From the NCBI GenBank assembly GCA_903927025.1, contig CAIYLG010000037.1:1-64000 (forward strand): a stretch of DNA of 64,000 nucleotides, given 5' to 3'. The number at the start of each line of letters is the position of its first letter. The stretch's first letter is position 1. The notes under the pieces are model-generated. The model saw nothing but the letters and a program-made list of their open reading frames with translations. It made no database searches and was not told where the DNA came from. The translations under genes and the position numbers were made by a program. The stretch comes from an uncultured Armatimonadota bacterium. Its GTDB lineage: Bacteria; Armatimonadota; Fimbriimonadia; Fimbriimonadales; Fimbriimonadaceae. Positions 17,901 to 26,114 of the stretch are shown piece after piece.

Positions 17901-18186
17901 GCAGCTGCTGTCCATGGTGTTGGCGCCAACAACGGTGAACGGCGGAGCGTCGACTGAACTCACGGTAAAGCTCAACGGACCGGCTGGACCGAGCGGGGCG
18001 GTCGTCACTTTGAGTTCCTCGTCTTCGGTCGCTCACTGTCCAGCATCGCTGACGATTCCGGCAGGTAAGACCTCCTGGAGCGTCTCCATCGGCACATCGA
18101 CGGTGACGGCGAACACGTCAGCAACGTTCACCGCCGCCTATAGCGGTTCGACGCTGACGGCGACGGTGACCATCAACAGCCCGTAG
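14998..18186 (+). CDS. Secreted WD40-like beta-propeller protein with 4 Ig-like repeats
   Basis: A 1062-residue paralogue of the giant protein at 9431-14641. The signal peptide is LGLCLLVATVGLPQLLQA with likely cleavage before QAPVPFKW. Propeller blades run to about residue 680 with repeated SPDG loops (SPDGSLIAVGG, SPDGTKLAVAG, SPDGKTLAVGG). The last ~380 residues are four Ig-like modules of the same family as in its neighbour. The first module (YPVASLSVNPSVFAAG…, ending with an ASSGPY segment) is clearly orthologous to the first module of the 9431 and 18367 proteins. The start is uncertain: TTG at 14998 has a -10 box at the right distance, while ATG at 15055 gives a standard short signal peptide. 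No anchor is seen. Confidence 0.82.
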   Translation: MKPSIIRGSFAPLPKSFIRMRLGLCLLVATVGLPQLLQAQAPVPFKWKFNSIGAGEAIAYSPDGSLIAVGGPGGAEIYNAATARPVLGLPSGWMEVKGLGFSHDGKTLAVASTVGLQLWRVTDGVLLATLPTVATTANACVYSPDGTKLAVAGIGPSGGVLELWDASSRTKISTLATSAGHVESLAFTPDGLSLVSGGAKGSAGTLEVWTVSTGALVTSLNTSAVQASALSISPDGKTLAVGGNGTLNAGSKLELWNLPTRSRTTTLPTGVGSVTALAFTPDGGSLEVGGNNVKGSSYGASSSGQLELWAISSQIRMALTNQSNEVLAFAFAPNGLRLAVGGTNSMQFPTLGYWAGALQTFYPTNLVADAQIGIGGAATVSGFSPPAFSSDGKSILGGAFSSPTTGTNLWDAASGQWKGGVNGGMFEAFSPDGKSIAVGYDWNTAQIQFWDSTALTLNTTLSTAVANPEAMAFSPDGTKLAVGGLNLSPYANVVQVLNLSTGLPISSLVSAANGGSMCLAFAPDNTTLAISGQVGGWTGIVELWNASTGTKLGSLGTNENNPLGLAFSPDGVNLAIAGQRYPFGLGNPYGDLELWTVATRAYGGTLQIRAGTGTMASPVFTSDGKSLYVASDLGIQVFSVATKKLLGYFGNPAEYLAISPDGSQLAFSSTSNDLTVGPIPAIQAYPVASLSVNPSVFAAGNSAVGTVGLNSVAPSGGVTIGLYSTFMGTVPASVWVAPGAKTTTFPITTYAQQAQTTMVITASSGPYYQTASVNLTPYPPVLSTLMATPSSVLGGNTTQGSLTVASAILGAIVPVYLSSNNPAVTVENSVPLFKGNTTSNFSIWSNPVSAPTIATVTAILGTSTLTTSVTVLPATISKLSLAASSLQGGKGTTGTVALNGAAGKQGIVVALTSTSTSVTMPASVTVPYKATQSNFNVSTTAVDASVSATLTATTGTVSQTATLAIAAPQLLSMVLAPTTVNGGASTELTVKLNGPAGPSGAVVTLSSSSSVAHCPASLTIPAGKTSWSVSIGTSTVTANTSATFTAAYSGSTLTATVTINSP
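17047..18183 (+). repeat. Four tandem Ig-like-domain repeats
   Basis: Four units of about 93-95 codons. Each opens with a hydrophobic strand and a G-G or A-G turn, then a VPASVxV-type strand in most units. They are more diverged from one another than the units in the 11-repeat paralogue. Confidence 0.7.
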
Positions 18187-18366
18187 GTTGGTTGTCTGGG
18201 GCCAATTGGGTGCAATCCGCCCGGTTTTGCTGCTTCGCGCCAACCCTGGTCTGGATTAGTGAATCCTTGCGGGATATCCGAAATCTATGTGGAACGTATT
18301 CGGCTAAAGCCATGCCGGGGTTGACGGTTGTATTTTGTGCTCCATGTAGAGTTGCTGTCACGGCCA

Positions 18367-21261
18367 TTACGGCTTGAGCTGAATCGTTTGGCTCACAGAA
18401 ACCTGCCCATAAGTAGCCGTGACCGTCACCGTCTTGGGTGACGTCACTGAGTTCGCCTGGATGGAAAAGTTGGCCTTCGTCGCGGATGCACCTACGGTTA
18501 TGGTGGCGGGAATCGTAAGGTCGGGGCTTGAGCTTGACAAAGTAATGACGGCTCCAGGGGGAAGTGGATAGCCGTTCAGTATCACAGTTCCACTCGTGAA
18601 GCCAAAACTCTTAAGGGACTGAGAGTCGACGGTCAAGGCAATCAGCTTTGCAGGCAGAGCCACGAACGTCGTCGTCTTGGAAACTCCGTTGAGGCTGGCG
18701 GTAACCACGATGTTTGTTGGTTGGCTCACGGTGGGACACAAGAAGTTGAACTGGTTGTAGTTGAAGCCAACGTACATAGGCAGAGTAATGGTGCTGTTGA
18801 GGCCGGCTCCGACAATGGTTACTGTCACATCCTGTTCCTGGGGGCCGGCCGGACCCGCGAGAGTCACCGTGCCTCCAATTGAATTGGGAGCAACTCCAGC
18901 ATTCGCTGAAAGAACAACCGCACCCAAACTGGCTGGCGTAGGGGAAACCGTGTTGAGGGTAATCGATTTGGTATAGGGCCCGGATTGGATCGTGACAATG
19001 TTGGAATTGCTGGGCATGTAGTAAGTGCCCAAGGAGAAAGTGGCCGTTGCAGACCCGGATGGTACAAAGACTTCAGCTGGAACGGTTATCGAATCGTAAT
19101 TGTCCGCGTAAACGGCTAAGGGGACACCACCGGGCGGAGCGGGATGGGTAAGTGTCACCGTCGCCTGGACCGTGCCACCTATCGGAATGGTCGATGAGGA
19201 CACCGCAAAACTTTCGATGGAATAGGATTGAGGTGCCTTTGCGGGTCCGACGATCAGGTCGTTGTTGGCGGTCTCACATGCAACCTGACGCCCGTCTGCA
19301 GAGGTCGTTACGCTGGAAACCACGTCTCTGTAGTATCCAAGGAACTGATTGGTAAGCGGGTTGAATACTAGGAGTCCTCCATCCGTAGCTGCATACAATA
19401 GGGAGCCTTGCTTTGCAAATGCAGTTGAACTTACCGATGTGGTGTTTGAGGCGAGATCGAGTGTTGCGGCTCGCTTGCAGCTTTGCACATTCCAAAGCTC
19501 GAGCAACCCTTTTTGCCCATTGTTGTACGGCCAGATGAGGCCTCCTACCGCCAATGTTCTTCCGTTGGGAGAGAAGTGTACGGTCACTACATTCGTGGCG
19601 GCGGTCGAGTAGGTTGCCTTCAAGGTGCCGGTTGTTAGATCCCAGATTTCCACAAGTCCACTCAGCACTCCTGCCGAGACAAAATTCTCACCGCCAACTG
19701 CCATCAGCTTTCCATTGGGCGAGAATGCAATCGAGTTCACTCTGTAGTTTGTAGTCGAAGTCAACGATGATAATTGGGCGCCAGTTTTCGGATCAAAGAA
19801 CTGAATCTGAGTCGTCGACCCGGGAATCACTGCCGCAAGCTTTGTTCCGTCCGGTATAAAGGCGACCACGTCGGGTGCCGTTGTGGAGAGGGGAACCTCG
19901 ACCAGTTCCGTCAAGGTTTGTGAATCGTAAAATGCCAGCAGCCCACTGCCACCGTAAGCGCCAGCGTCCACAATCGCCATGGTCGTTCCGTCCTGAGAGC
20001 AGGCGAAGCTGTAGATCGGTTCCCAATTGAGGTTGGGAAGGATCCCCTTCCAATATCCGTTTGATTGCTGCCAAACATCTGGAGGACCGGAGTAGCTCAG
20101 CCCACCCCTAATGATCCCCCTTCCATGAGGTTGAATCACCGCCGGCATTGCTCCTGAGTAGATGTTGCTGATTCCGGTCTGAACGGAGCGCTGATAGTTG
20201 CCGGTCAGTGTCTGGAGTTCACCACCTAAATTTGAGTTTGAGACGAACGCTAATGTCGCCCCATCAGGAGAGTAGGTGATGGCTGTGATGTCATTTGGCC
20301 AGAAGTTTGAACTGACGAGGGCCCCTGTTGCAACCGACCACGTGTTGACGTAGCCTGTGAAGTATTCCGTGTAGTGATAGCCCAAGCCTGACGAAACTTC
20401 GACGTCGGCAAGCGTGGTTCCGTCGGGAGAAAACGTCAGAGAAGTGACACCTTGCTGAGTGACCGGCAAAGTGCGCTGAAGCTGCTTCAATGGCACTGAC
20501 CAAAGTTCGGCGACTGCGCCCGGTGTGAAAATCTGTGACCCCCCAACTGCCAACAGGCTCCCATCCGGAGAAAATGCAAGCGAGGAGACTTGGTTTGCCG
20601 TGGTCGATAAGGTTGCCTCCTTTGAGCCCGTCGCTTTCCATATCTCGAGAACCCCTCCAGAGCCGTTCCACCCGCCAACTGCGATCGAATTGCTGTCGGG
20701 AGAGAAGTGGGAAGTAGAAACGACTGTCGCCGCAGTCCGAAGAGACAAGGTAAGGCTGCGGGTCGGCAGATTCCATACTTCAACGAGTCCCAGTGACCCT
20801 TTGCCTCCAGAGACAAGAACGGATTGGCCATCTGGGGAAAAGGATATGGATTGGATGAAGGTTGCCGTTGTGGGGACCCGATACGTTAGAGCCCCAACGT
20901 ATGCATTCCACACTTCAACAATGCCAACGGAACCCTTCGTGCCGCCGACGAGGAGGGAACGACCATCGCGAGAAAACGCTAAAGAGTTGACGCTGGTGGC
21001 ATTAGTTCGAAAACCATGAATCGGAGTGAGGGTTGCCGCACTATAGGTTTGCAGTCCCGTCACTCCTCCCACCGCAAGAGTTTTCCCATCGGGAGAATAG
21101 GCCACCGATTGAGCCGACCAAACCGCGTTGTATCTCCACTCCTGCGGCATGGAGCCCTGACCCCACGCTGTGACATGTTGCCATTGAATTGCAAGAATGC
21201 AACAGGCGCAAACCAGCGTTTTCAGACGGTTCCACTTGATGATCAGGCTGGTGTTGTTCAA
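18367..21261 (-). CDS. Secreted WD40-like beta-propeller protein with 3 Ig-like repeats
   Basis: A 964-residue paralogue. The start is a TTG at 21261, supported by GAGGA five bases upstream. The N-terminal signal region has the core TLVCACCILAIQW and a probable cut near AWG or GQG. Blades with SPDG loops (SPDGKTLAVGG, SPDGQSVLVSG, SPDGSLLAVGG) fill residues ~40-680, followed by three Ig-like modules of about 95 residues. It converges on the 14998 gene with a 180-base gap in which no convincing terminator is seen. Together with the 5374, 9431 and 14998 genes it makes a locally duplicated extracellular family with 0, 11, 4 and 3 Ig modules. Confidence 0.82.
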   Translation of the reverse strand: MNNTSLIIKWNRLKTLVCACCILAIQWQHVTAWGQGSMPQEWRYNAVWSAQSVAYSPDGKTLAVGGVTGLQTYSAATLTPIHGFRTNATSVNSLAFSRDGRSLLVGGTKGSVGIVEVWNAYVGALTYRVPTTATFIQSISFSPDGQSVLVSGGKGSLGLVEVWNLPTRSLTLSLRTAATVVSTSHFSPDSNSIAVGGWNGSGGVLEIWKATGSKEATLSTTANQVSSLAFSPDGSLLAVGGSQIFTPGAVAELWSVPLKQLQRTLPVTQQGVTSLTFSPDGTTLADVEVSSGLGYHYTEYFTGYVNTWSVATGALVSSNFWPNDITAITYSPDGATLAFVSNSNLGGELQTLTGNYQRSVQTGISNIYSGAMPAVIQPHGRGIIRGGLSYSGPPDVWQQSNGYWKGILPNLNWEPIYSFACSQDGTTMAIVDAGAYGGSGLLAFYDSQTLTELVEVPLSTTAPDVVAFIPDGTKLAAVIPGSTTQIQFFDPKTGAQLSSLTSTTNYRVNSIAFSPNGKLMAVGGENFVSAGVLSGLVEIWDLTTGTLKATYSTAATNVVTVHFSPNGRTLAVGGLIWPYNNGQKGLLELWNVQSCKRAATLDLASNTTSVSSTAFAKQGSLLYAATDGGLLVFNPLTNQFLGYYRDVVSSVTTSADGRQVACETANNDLIVGPAKAPQSYSIESFAVSSSTIPIGGTVQATVTLTHPAPPGGVPLAVYADNYDSITVPAEVFVPSGSATATFSLGTYYMPSNSNIVTIQSGPYTKSITLNTVSPTPASLGAVVLSANAGVAPNSIGGTVTLAGPAGPQEQDVTVTIVGAGLNSTITLPMYVGFNYNQFNFLCPTVSQPTNIVVTASLNGVSKTTTFVALPAKLIALTVDSQSLKSFGFTSGTVILNGYPLPPGAVITLSSSSPDLTIPATITVGASATKANFSIQANSVTSPKTVTVTATYGQVSVSQTIQLKP
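18370..19228 (-). repeat. Three tandem Ig-like-domain repeats
   Basis: Three units of about 95 codons at the 3' end of the gene. The first contains the VPAEVFVPSGSATATFSL strand and the IQSGPY segment, matching the first Ig unit of the two neighbouring paralogues. Confidence 0.65.
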
Positions 21262-21490
21262 TAGGTCCTCTACGCTGCCGAGCTTCGCTTTCGGCTCTAT
21301 GCTAGCTCCGCAAAGGCTCTAAGGGCAAATGCAGGTCTCATCTTGCGCAAGATCCTCACTGTGAGCTACCTGCCATCTGCGTAAGAAGACAAGCCAATTC
21401 TTTCGGCAGGGTGAATCAATGCGCCGCAGCGTTAAAGGATTGAAGCCTACGGAGGCCCGGATGGGCTTCAGGATTAAGCTCGACGCGCTG

Positions 21491-21496
21491 TAAACT
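21491..21496 (+). promoter_or_regulatory. Putative -10 box (TAAACT) of the GH16 gene
   Basis: TAAACT ends 6 bases before the ATG at 21503 and no ribosome-binding site is present. Position and form match the other start-proximal boxes and suggest a leaderless mRNA. Confidence 0.4.
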
Positions 21497-21502
21497 CAGT
21501 TC

Positions 21503-22264
21503 ATGCTGTTGAGCCTCATTGCCGCCGTGACCTTGCTTCAATCCCCCAAGACGGAATGGAAACTCGTATGGAGCGATGACTTTAAGCGCAATGGCCTGCC
21601 GGACCCAAAGAAGTGGGGTTATGAAGTTGGGCTCGTTCGGAACAACGAGGCGCAGTACTACACGGATCGCCGACGCGAGAATGCCCGAATTGAAGGCGGC
21701 AAGCTTATCCTTGAGGCGAGAAGGGAAGAGTTCAAGGGATCCCACTACACGTCCGCCAGCATCAATACCTTCGGCAAGTTTACGTTTCAGTACGGTCGGG
21801 TCGAGGTTTGCGCCAAGCTCCCCAAGACGCGAGGCTCTTGGCCAGCAATCTGGATGATGGGAGAAGATATTCCGATGGTTGGATGGCCCCGATGTGGCGA
21901 GATTGACATCATGGAGCACGTTCAGCAGACTCCAGGCACGATCTACAGCACCGTACATCAAGCAAAAGACGGTGGCGGACACCAAAGCAAAGGCGGAAAG
22001 ATGCAGATTGACGACTATGCGGACTCGTTCCATGTTTATGGGATGGAGTGGTCAAAATCGGGCCTTGACTTCTTTGTAGACAGCAAGCCGTTCTTCAGCT
22101 TTCCGTACGCCGGCCCTTCCACTTGGGCGTTCGATCGGAAGATGTACCTCATGCTCAATTTGGCGATCGGGGGCTCTTGGGGCGGTGAAAACGGAATTGA
22201 CGAAGAAAATTTTCCGTGTCGAATGGAAGTGAAGTACGTGCGCATCTACCAAGCATCTAGGTAG
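21503..22264 (+). CDS. Glycoside hydrolase family 16 endo-beta-glucanase (laminarinase-like)
   Basis: A 253-residue secreted enzyme with a short signal peptide (LLSLIAAVTLLQS). The GH16 catalytic motif is GEIDIMEH: E133 nucleophile, D135 and E138 acid/base, in the E-x-D-x-x-E form typical of laminarinases. Conserved supporting segments are present: FQYGRVEVCAKLP, GSWPAIWMMG, DSFHVYGMEWS and LMLNLAIGGSWGG. These enzymes cut beta-1,3 or mixed-linkage beta-1,3/1,4 glucans with retention, outside the cell; the exact glucan is inferred. It stands alone between the propeller and S53 protease genes and appears to be transcribed from its own start-proximal promoter. Confidence 0.9.
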   Translation: MLLSLIAAVTLLQSPKTEWKLVWSDDFKRNGLPDPKKWGYEVGLVRNNEAQYYTDRRRENARIEGGKLILEARREEFKGSHYTSASINTFGKFTFQYGRVEVCAKLPKTRGSWPAIWMMGEDIPMVGWPRCGEIDIMEHVQQTPGTIYSTVHQAKDGGGHQSKGGKMQIDDYADSFHVYGMEWSKSGLDFFVDSKPFFSFPYAGPSTWAFDRKMYLMLNLAIGGSWGGENGIDEENFPCRMEVKYVRIYQASR

Positions 22265-22489
22265 CTGATTCACGAGCTTGAACCTAATATCTCGCGCCCG
22301 TCGGGGTGTGTTGTTCCGATCTTGCGGCTTTTTGTTGCAAATGACATCCTAGCAATTAAGCCTAATTGATCTGAGTGACCGCAAAACACGGATTGAGGGT
22401 AGACGCTGCCCCCCCACAGACTATCAATTGCTATTTGCGCCTGGACTTAGAAGAAGGACCGTCCAGTGCGACAGACAGGATGTTGAAAA

Positions 22490-25400
22490 ATGAAAATTAG
22501 CCTACGACGCCTTGCCGGATGCACTCCCATCCTCCTAATGCCCTTAATGGGTCATGCGGTGGATCAGAAGAAAGTGCCTCTTGACATCGCACCGCCCAGG
22601 GCCATCGAGCGCGCCATACACGTGGGTGCGGTCGATCCAAATCAGGTGCTTCACCTCGCAGTCAGCCTTCCATACGCCAACCAGGCGGCTGTCGAGCAAT
22701 TCGTGGCATCGGTATCCAATCCGAAGAGCCCCAACTATCGCCACTTCTTAACCCCTGAACAGGTCGGTGTAAGATTTGGACTGCCTCAAGCGCAGGTGGC
22801 TAAGGTTGTGAACTTCCTCAAGGCGAGCGGCATGTCCGTCAAGCTTGAAGCGAAGAACAGACTCTCGATTCTTGCTGACACGACCGTTGCCAATGCCTCC
22901 AAGGTTTTCGGCGTCTCTTTCGAGCAGTATCAGTCAATTGAGCCATCGGATGCAGCCGCACCTGAGCGTTTTTCATTCATGGGGTCTCCAACCGTCCCCG
23001 CCGAGGTTGCGGGCTTGGTTTCCGACATCTCCGGCATGGAAAACTTCACTCGGCCGAAGGGTCACACCCTTACCCCGACGATGGTTCGAACCCTGTATTC
23101 AACTGCAACCATGTTTAATGGTGGAACGACGGGTGCAGGCCGAACGATCGGTATTTCGAGCTGGGATGGATTCCGCCTCTCGAACGCATCCAGCTTTATC
23201 AGCTACTACGGACTTCCAGTTCCGTCCGCGGGCGCACTGTCTAACGTTACTGTCACCAAGCTTGACGGTGGATCTGGAGCCGGCACGCAGTCTGGCGAAG
23301 GCGACCTGGACATCCAGTGCACCCTCGCAGTTGCTCCGCTTGCCAGCATCATTATTTACGATGGCTACAACGGTGACCTGATCAATGTTTTGACTCAAGA
23401 AGTCAATGACAACAAGGCGGATATCATCACGGAAAGCTACGGCTGGGGAATCACTGCCAGCAGTTCACTGACGGCGGTGCATAACCTCCACCTCTCCATG
23501 AGTGCCCAGGGCATCACGTACTTGGCTGCTTCTGGCGACAGCGGCACCACCATCAGCACCTACGGCTATCCAGACTTGGAACCGGAAGTTCTCATCGTCG
23601 GCGGAACTTCGGTCACAACCGGAACCACTGGCACGCGAACGACTGAAACTGGCTGGACCGGAAGCGGCGGCGGTTGGCAGACCACTACGGCAGCCACATT
23701 CAATGTAAAGCCTTCCTACCAGAGCGCTGTCGGACCTAGCGGAGTGAACTTCCGACTGGTTCCAGACGTCTCGGCGAACGCTGACCCGAATACCGGCTAC
23801 ACCTTGTATCTGGCCGCAGGCACTTACTCGTCCTTCACGATCAGCACATCTGGCGTCTACTCCGGCTTTGGCGGCACCAGTGCCGCATCGCCAAGCGTTG
23901 CAGCGTCCCTGGCACTCGCCGAGCAGTCGATCATCGCTGGTGGCGGTCTTGCGGCTAACTCGTTGGGCAAGCAAAGATTTGGTCGAATCAACGACCTTCT
24001 CTACGGCTACAACGGCAACTCCAGCATCCTGTTCGACGTCACGTCGGGCAGCAATGGCACTCTGCCAAGCGGTTCAACATCCAGCGCGGCGGCGGGTTGG
24101 GACACGGTAACGGGTCTTGGCGCGCTGAACTTCCAGGGCCTGGTCAACCAGGTTCTCGGAGTGAAGGCCGCAACGATCTCTAGCCTCACCCTTTCGGCTT
24201 CGACCATCGAAGGCGGAAACGGTACGGCGATCACCGGAACGGTCACTCTCAGCACCGCAGCTGCCGCTGGTGGACAAGCTGTCACGCTGGCATCGTCTAG
24301 CACAGCTGTAACTGTTCCAGCTTCAGTCACGGTTGCGGCAGGGGCCTCAACTGCGACGTTCACGGCTACAACTTCGGCAGTCTCTGCTCCGACATCCGCC
24401 ACGGTAACGGCGTCGGTTACAGGCAGTTCGGCAACCGCGGCTCTCGCTCTGACGATTCCGCATCCTACATCTCTGACGCTGAGCAGCTCATCGGTCTCTG
24501 GCGGCACTTCGGTGACCGGCACGGTGACGATTGCAGAAAAGGCGCCAACTGCTGGAGTGGTGGTGAACCTCTCCTCAAACAGCACCACCGCGACGGTTCC
24601 TGCTACGGCGACAGTTGCTTCTGGCGCAACCACGGCAACCTTCACGGTGTCCACATCGGCGGTAACCGCATCCACCTCTGCCACCATCACGGCGGCATCG
24701 GGTACTGGTTCGACTACTGCTGGTCTTACGATCACCGCGTTGACTGTCAAGTCGCTCTCGTTGAGCAGCACCAGCGTCTACGGCGGCACGACAACTGCGG
24801 TGACAGGAACGGTGACACTTAGCGGCGCGGCTCCTTCTGCTGGAGTGGTTGTGACTCTAAGTGCCTCAAGCACTGTTCTCAAAATCTCTGCGGCATCGAT
24901 CACGATCGCTTCGGGCAAAACTTCGGGAACGTTCACGTTCACGGAATCAGCCGTCAGCGCAGTCACCGCAGTGACGGTAACTGCCTCAGGTGCTGGATCC
25001 AGTGCGACCGCGACCTGCACAGTCAATCCCGCGGTGTTGAGCGCAGTGAGTGTTTCGTCCACCTCTGTGGTTGGCGGCGTCACGAACCCAACGCTCACAG
25101 CCACGCTGAATGCTCCTGCAGGGCCTTCCGGTACGGTGGTGACGCTCGGCTCCAGCAACACAAGTGCTGCCAAGTTCAGCGTGTCATCGATCACGGTTGC
25201 CCCTGGTGCCACCACGGCAACTGCCACGGTGACAACTGCAGCGGTTGCTTCGAACACCTCCGTCACCCTGACCGGTACGAGCGGCGTCTCAAAGACGGCA
25301 ACGCTGACCGTGACTGCACCAACCTTGACTGGCCTTTCGCTCAGCGCAAGCACGGTTCAAGGCAACAGCAGCAACTCCGTGACCGGAACGGTAACGCTCT

Positions 25401-25612
25401 CCGGACCGGCTGGCTCGTCCGGAGTGAAGATCACTCTGAAGAGCTCCAATACAACCGTAGCTCCGGTAACTGCGTCTATCACGATTGCGGCTGGGGCGAC
25501 CAGCGGAACGTTCTCAATCGTGCCGACAAAGCCAACGGCTAACACCAGCGTCACCATCACGGCGACTCTGGGAACTGCCTCCAAGACTGCGACCTTAACG
25601 GTTACACCCTAA
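22490..25612 (+). CDS. S53-family (sedolisin/kumamolisin-like) serine-carboxyl peptidase with 5 Ig-like repeats
   Basis: A 1040-residue secreted pre-pro-protease. A signal peptide covers the first ~24 residues (…ILLMPLMGHA). The pro-domain (about 30-190) contains the family's YRHFLTPEQ segment. The catalytic domain has E270 and D274 in SGEGDLDIQ, the oxyanion aspartate D350 in ASGDSGT, and the nucleophile S464 in GGTSAASP, so the Glu-Asp-Asp-Ser set is complete. The calcium site lies near FDVTSG…GWDTVTGLG. Five Ig-like modules follow (from about residue 560), of the same type as in the neighbouring propeller proteins. These proteases work at acidic pH and self-process. A Shine-Dalgarno (CAGGA) precedes the ATG and a strong terminator follows the gene. 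Confidence 0.9.
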   Translation: MKISLRRLAGCTPILLMPLMGHAVDQKKVPLDIAPPRAIERAIHVGAVDPNQVLHLAVSLPYANQAAVEQFVASVSNPKSPNYRHFLTPEQVGVRFGLPQAQVAKVVNFLKASGMSVKLEAKNRLSILADTTVANASKVFGVSFEQYQSIEPSDAAAPERFSFMGSPTVPAEVAGLVSDISGMENFTRPKGHTLTPTMVRTLYSTATMFNGGTTGAGRTIGISSWDGFRLSNASSFISYYGLPVPSAGALSNVTVTKLDGGSGAGTQSGEGDLDIQCTLAVAPLASIIIYDGYNGDLINVLTQEVNDNKADIITESYGWGITASSSLTAVHNLHLSMSAQGITYLAASGDSGTTISTYGYPDLEPEVLIVGGTSVTTGTTGTRTTETGWTGSGGGWQTTTAATFNVKPSYQSAVGPSGVNFRLVPDVSANADPNTGYTLYLAAGTYSSFTISTSGVYSGFGGTSAASPSVAASLALAEQSIIAGGGLAANSLGKQRFGRINDLLYGYNGNSSILFDVTSGSNGTLPSGSTSSAAAGWDTVTGLGALNFQGLVNQVLGVKAATISSLTLSASTIEGGNGTAITGTVTLSTAAAAGGQAVTLASSSTAVTVPASVTVAAGASTATFTATTSAVSAPTSATVTASVTGSSATAALALTIPHPTSLTLSSSSVSGGTSVTGTVTIAEKAPTAGVVVNLSSNSTTATVPATATVASGATTATFTVSTSAVTASTSATITAASGTGSTTAGLTITALTVKSLSLSSTSVYGGTTTAVTGTVTLSGAAPSAGVVVTLSASSTVLKISAASITIASGKTSGTFTFTESAVSAVTAVTVTASGAGSSATATCTVNPAVLSAVSVSSTSVVGGVTNPTLTATLNAPAGPSGTVVTLGSSNTSAAKFSVSSITVAPGATTATATVTTAAVASNTSVTLTGTSGVSKTATLTVTAPTLTGLSLSASTVQGNSSNSVTGTVTLSGPAGSSGVKITLKSSNTTVAPVTASITIAAGATSGTFSIVPTKPTANTSVTITATLGTASKTATLTVTP
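24172..25609 (+). repeat. Five tandem Ig-like-domain repeats in the S53 protease
   Basis: Five units of about 93-97 codons with the same L-S-x-S-S-x-x-G-G-x-x-x-x-T-G-T-V-T-[LI] opening and VPASVTVAAGAST-type strand as the propeller paralogues. This shows module sharing between unrelated enzyme and propeller proteins at one locus. Confidence 0.75.
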
Positions 25613-25640
25613 CCGCGTCCCAATTCTTGGGACCCAAATT

Positions 25641-25682
25641 GCAACTGGCCCGCTTCTGCGAAAGCAGAAGCGGGCCAGTTGC
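25641..25682 (+). terminator. Rho-independent terminator of the S53 protease gene
   Basis: A perfect 19-bp stem (25641-25659 and 25664-25682) closed by a GAAA tetraloop, followed by TGTTTTG. It is the strongest terminator in the window and starts 28 bases after the stop codon. Confidence 0.9.
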
Positions 25683-26114
25683 TGTTTTGAAATCCAGTTC
25701 GCGATCAGCGACGGTCACTTAGGTAGCTGAGGGTATCCGTAAAAGTTACAGTGTTGACATCGCGTCCTTATTTTTAATGTCAAGACAGGCAATGAAAACC
25801 TCGTCAGAATCTGAGTGTCTATGATTTGTATGGCCGTGAAAGATATGTTTCGGTACACGATCGCTTCTCAAGTTGAAAGCCATGCCTGACGTGGCAATTC
25901 GTCGCGCAGTTGATGGTGACAATTTGCCCCTCGTGGCAGTTTGGCTAAAGGAACGGCATTTGTATGAATGTTGTGGCTTGGTCTCAGTTTGGGCAAGAAC
26001 TGCATTGGGGAATTCGATGTTCACGGTGCTTCACCAAGCTCCCTCATGTGGAGCCGGTCATTTTGGTTTACGGGCACCGGGATTCACGTGCATCAGCGAA
26101 AGGTGCGAACGGTT
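25683..26114. other. Intergenic region upstream of the hybrid kinase, no gene recognised
   Basis: About 430 bases without a supported gene. The kinase frame is open back to 25968, but the extra 49 codons have no kinase-like or protein-like character. A minus-strand frame at 25746-26024 also shows no family features. No clear promoter was picked out. Confidence 0.5.

Noticed and set aside
18187-18366. Possible terminator between the convergent 14998 and 18367 genes
   Set aside because: Short inverted segments are present but none forms a convincing stem followed by a T-run.
21416-22033. A 205-residue minus-strand frame across the GH16 gene
   Set aside because: The opposite strand has the GH16 catalytic motif in a complete enzyme, so this is a shadow frame.
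24007-25584. Long minus-strand frames (254, 191 and 75 residues) opposite the S53 protease repeats
   Set aside because: Same cause: the Thr/Val/Ala-rich repeats leave the complementary frame free of stops. The sense strand has an enzyme with a full catalytic set.
25746-26024. A 92-residue minus-strand frame upstream of the hybrid kinase
   Set aside because: No recognisable domain, no ribosome-binding site, and composition typical of chance frames.
25968-26114. Extended N-terminus of the hybrid kinase
   Set aside because: The 49 extra codons look non-coding and the ATG at 26115 starts right before the GAF domain.
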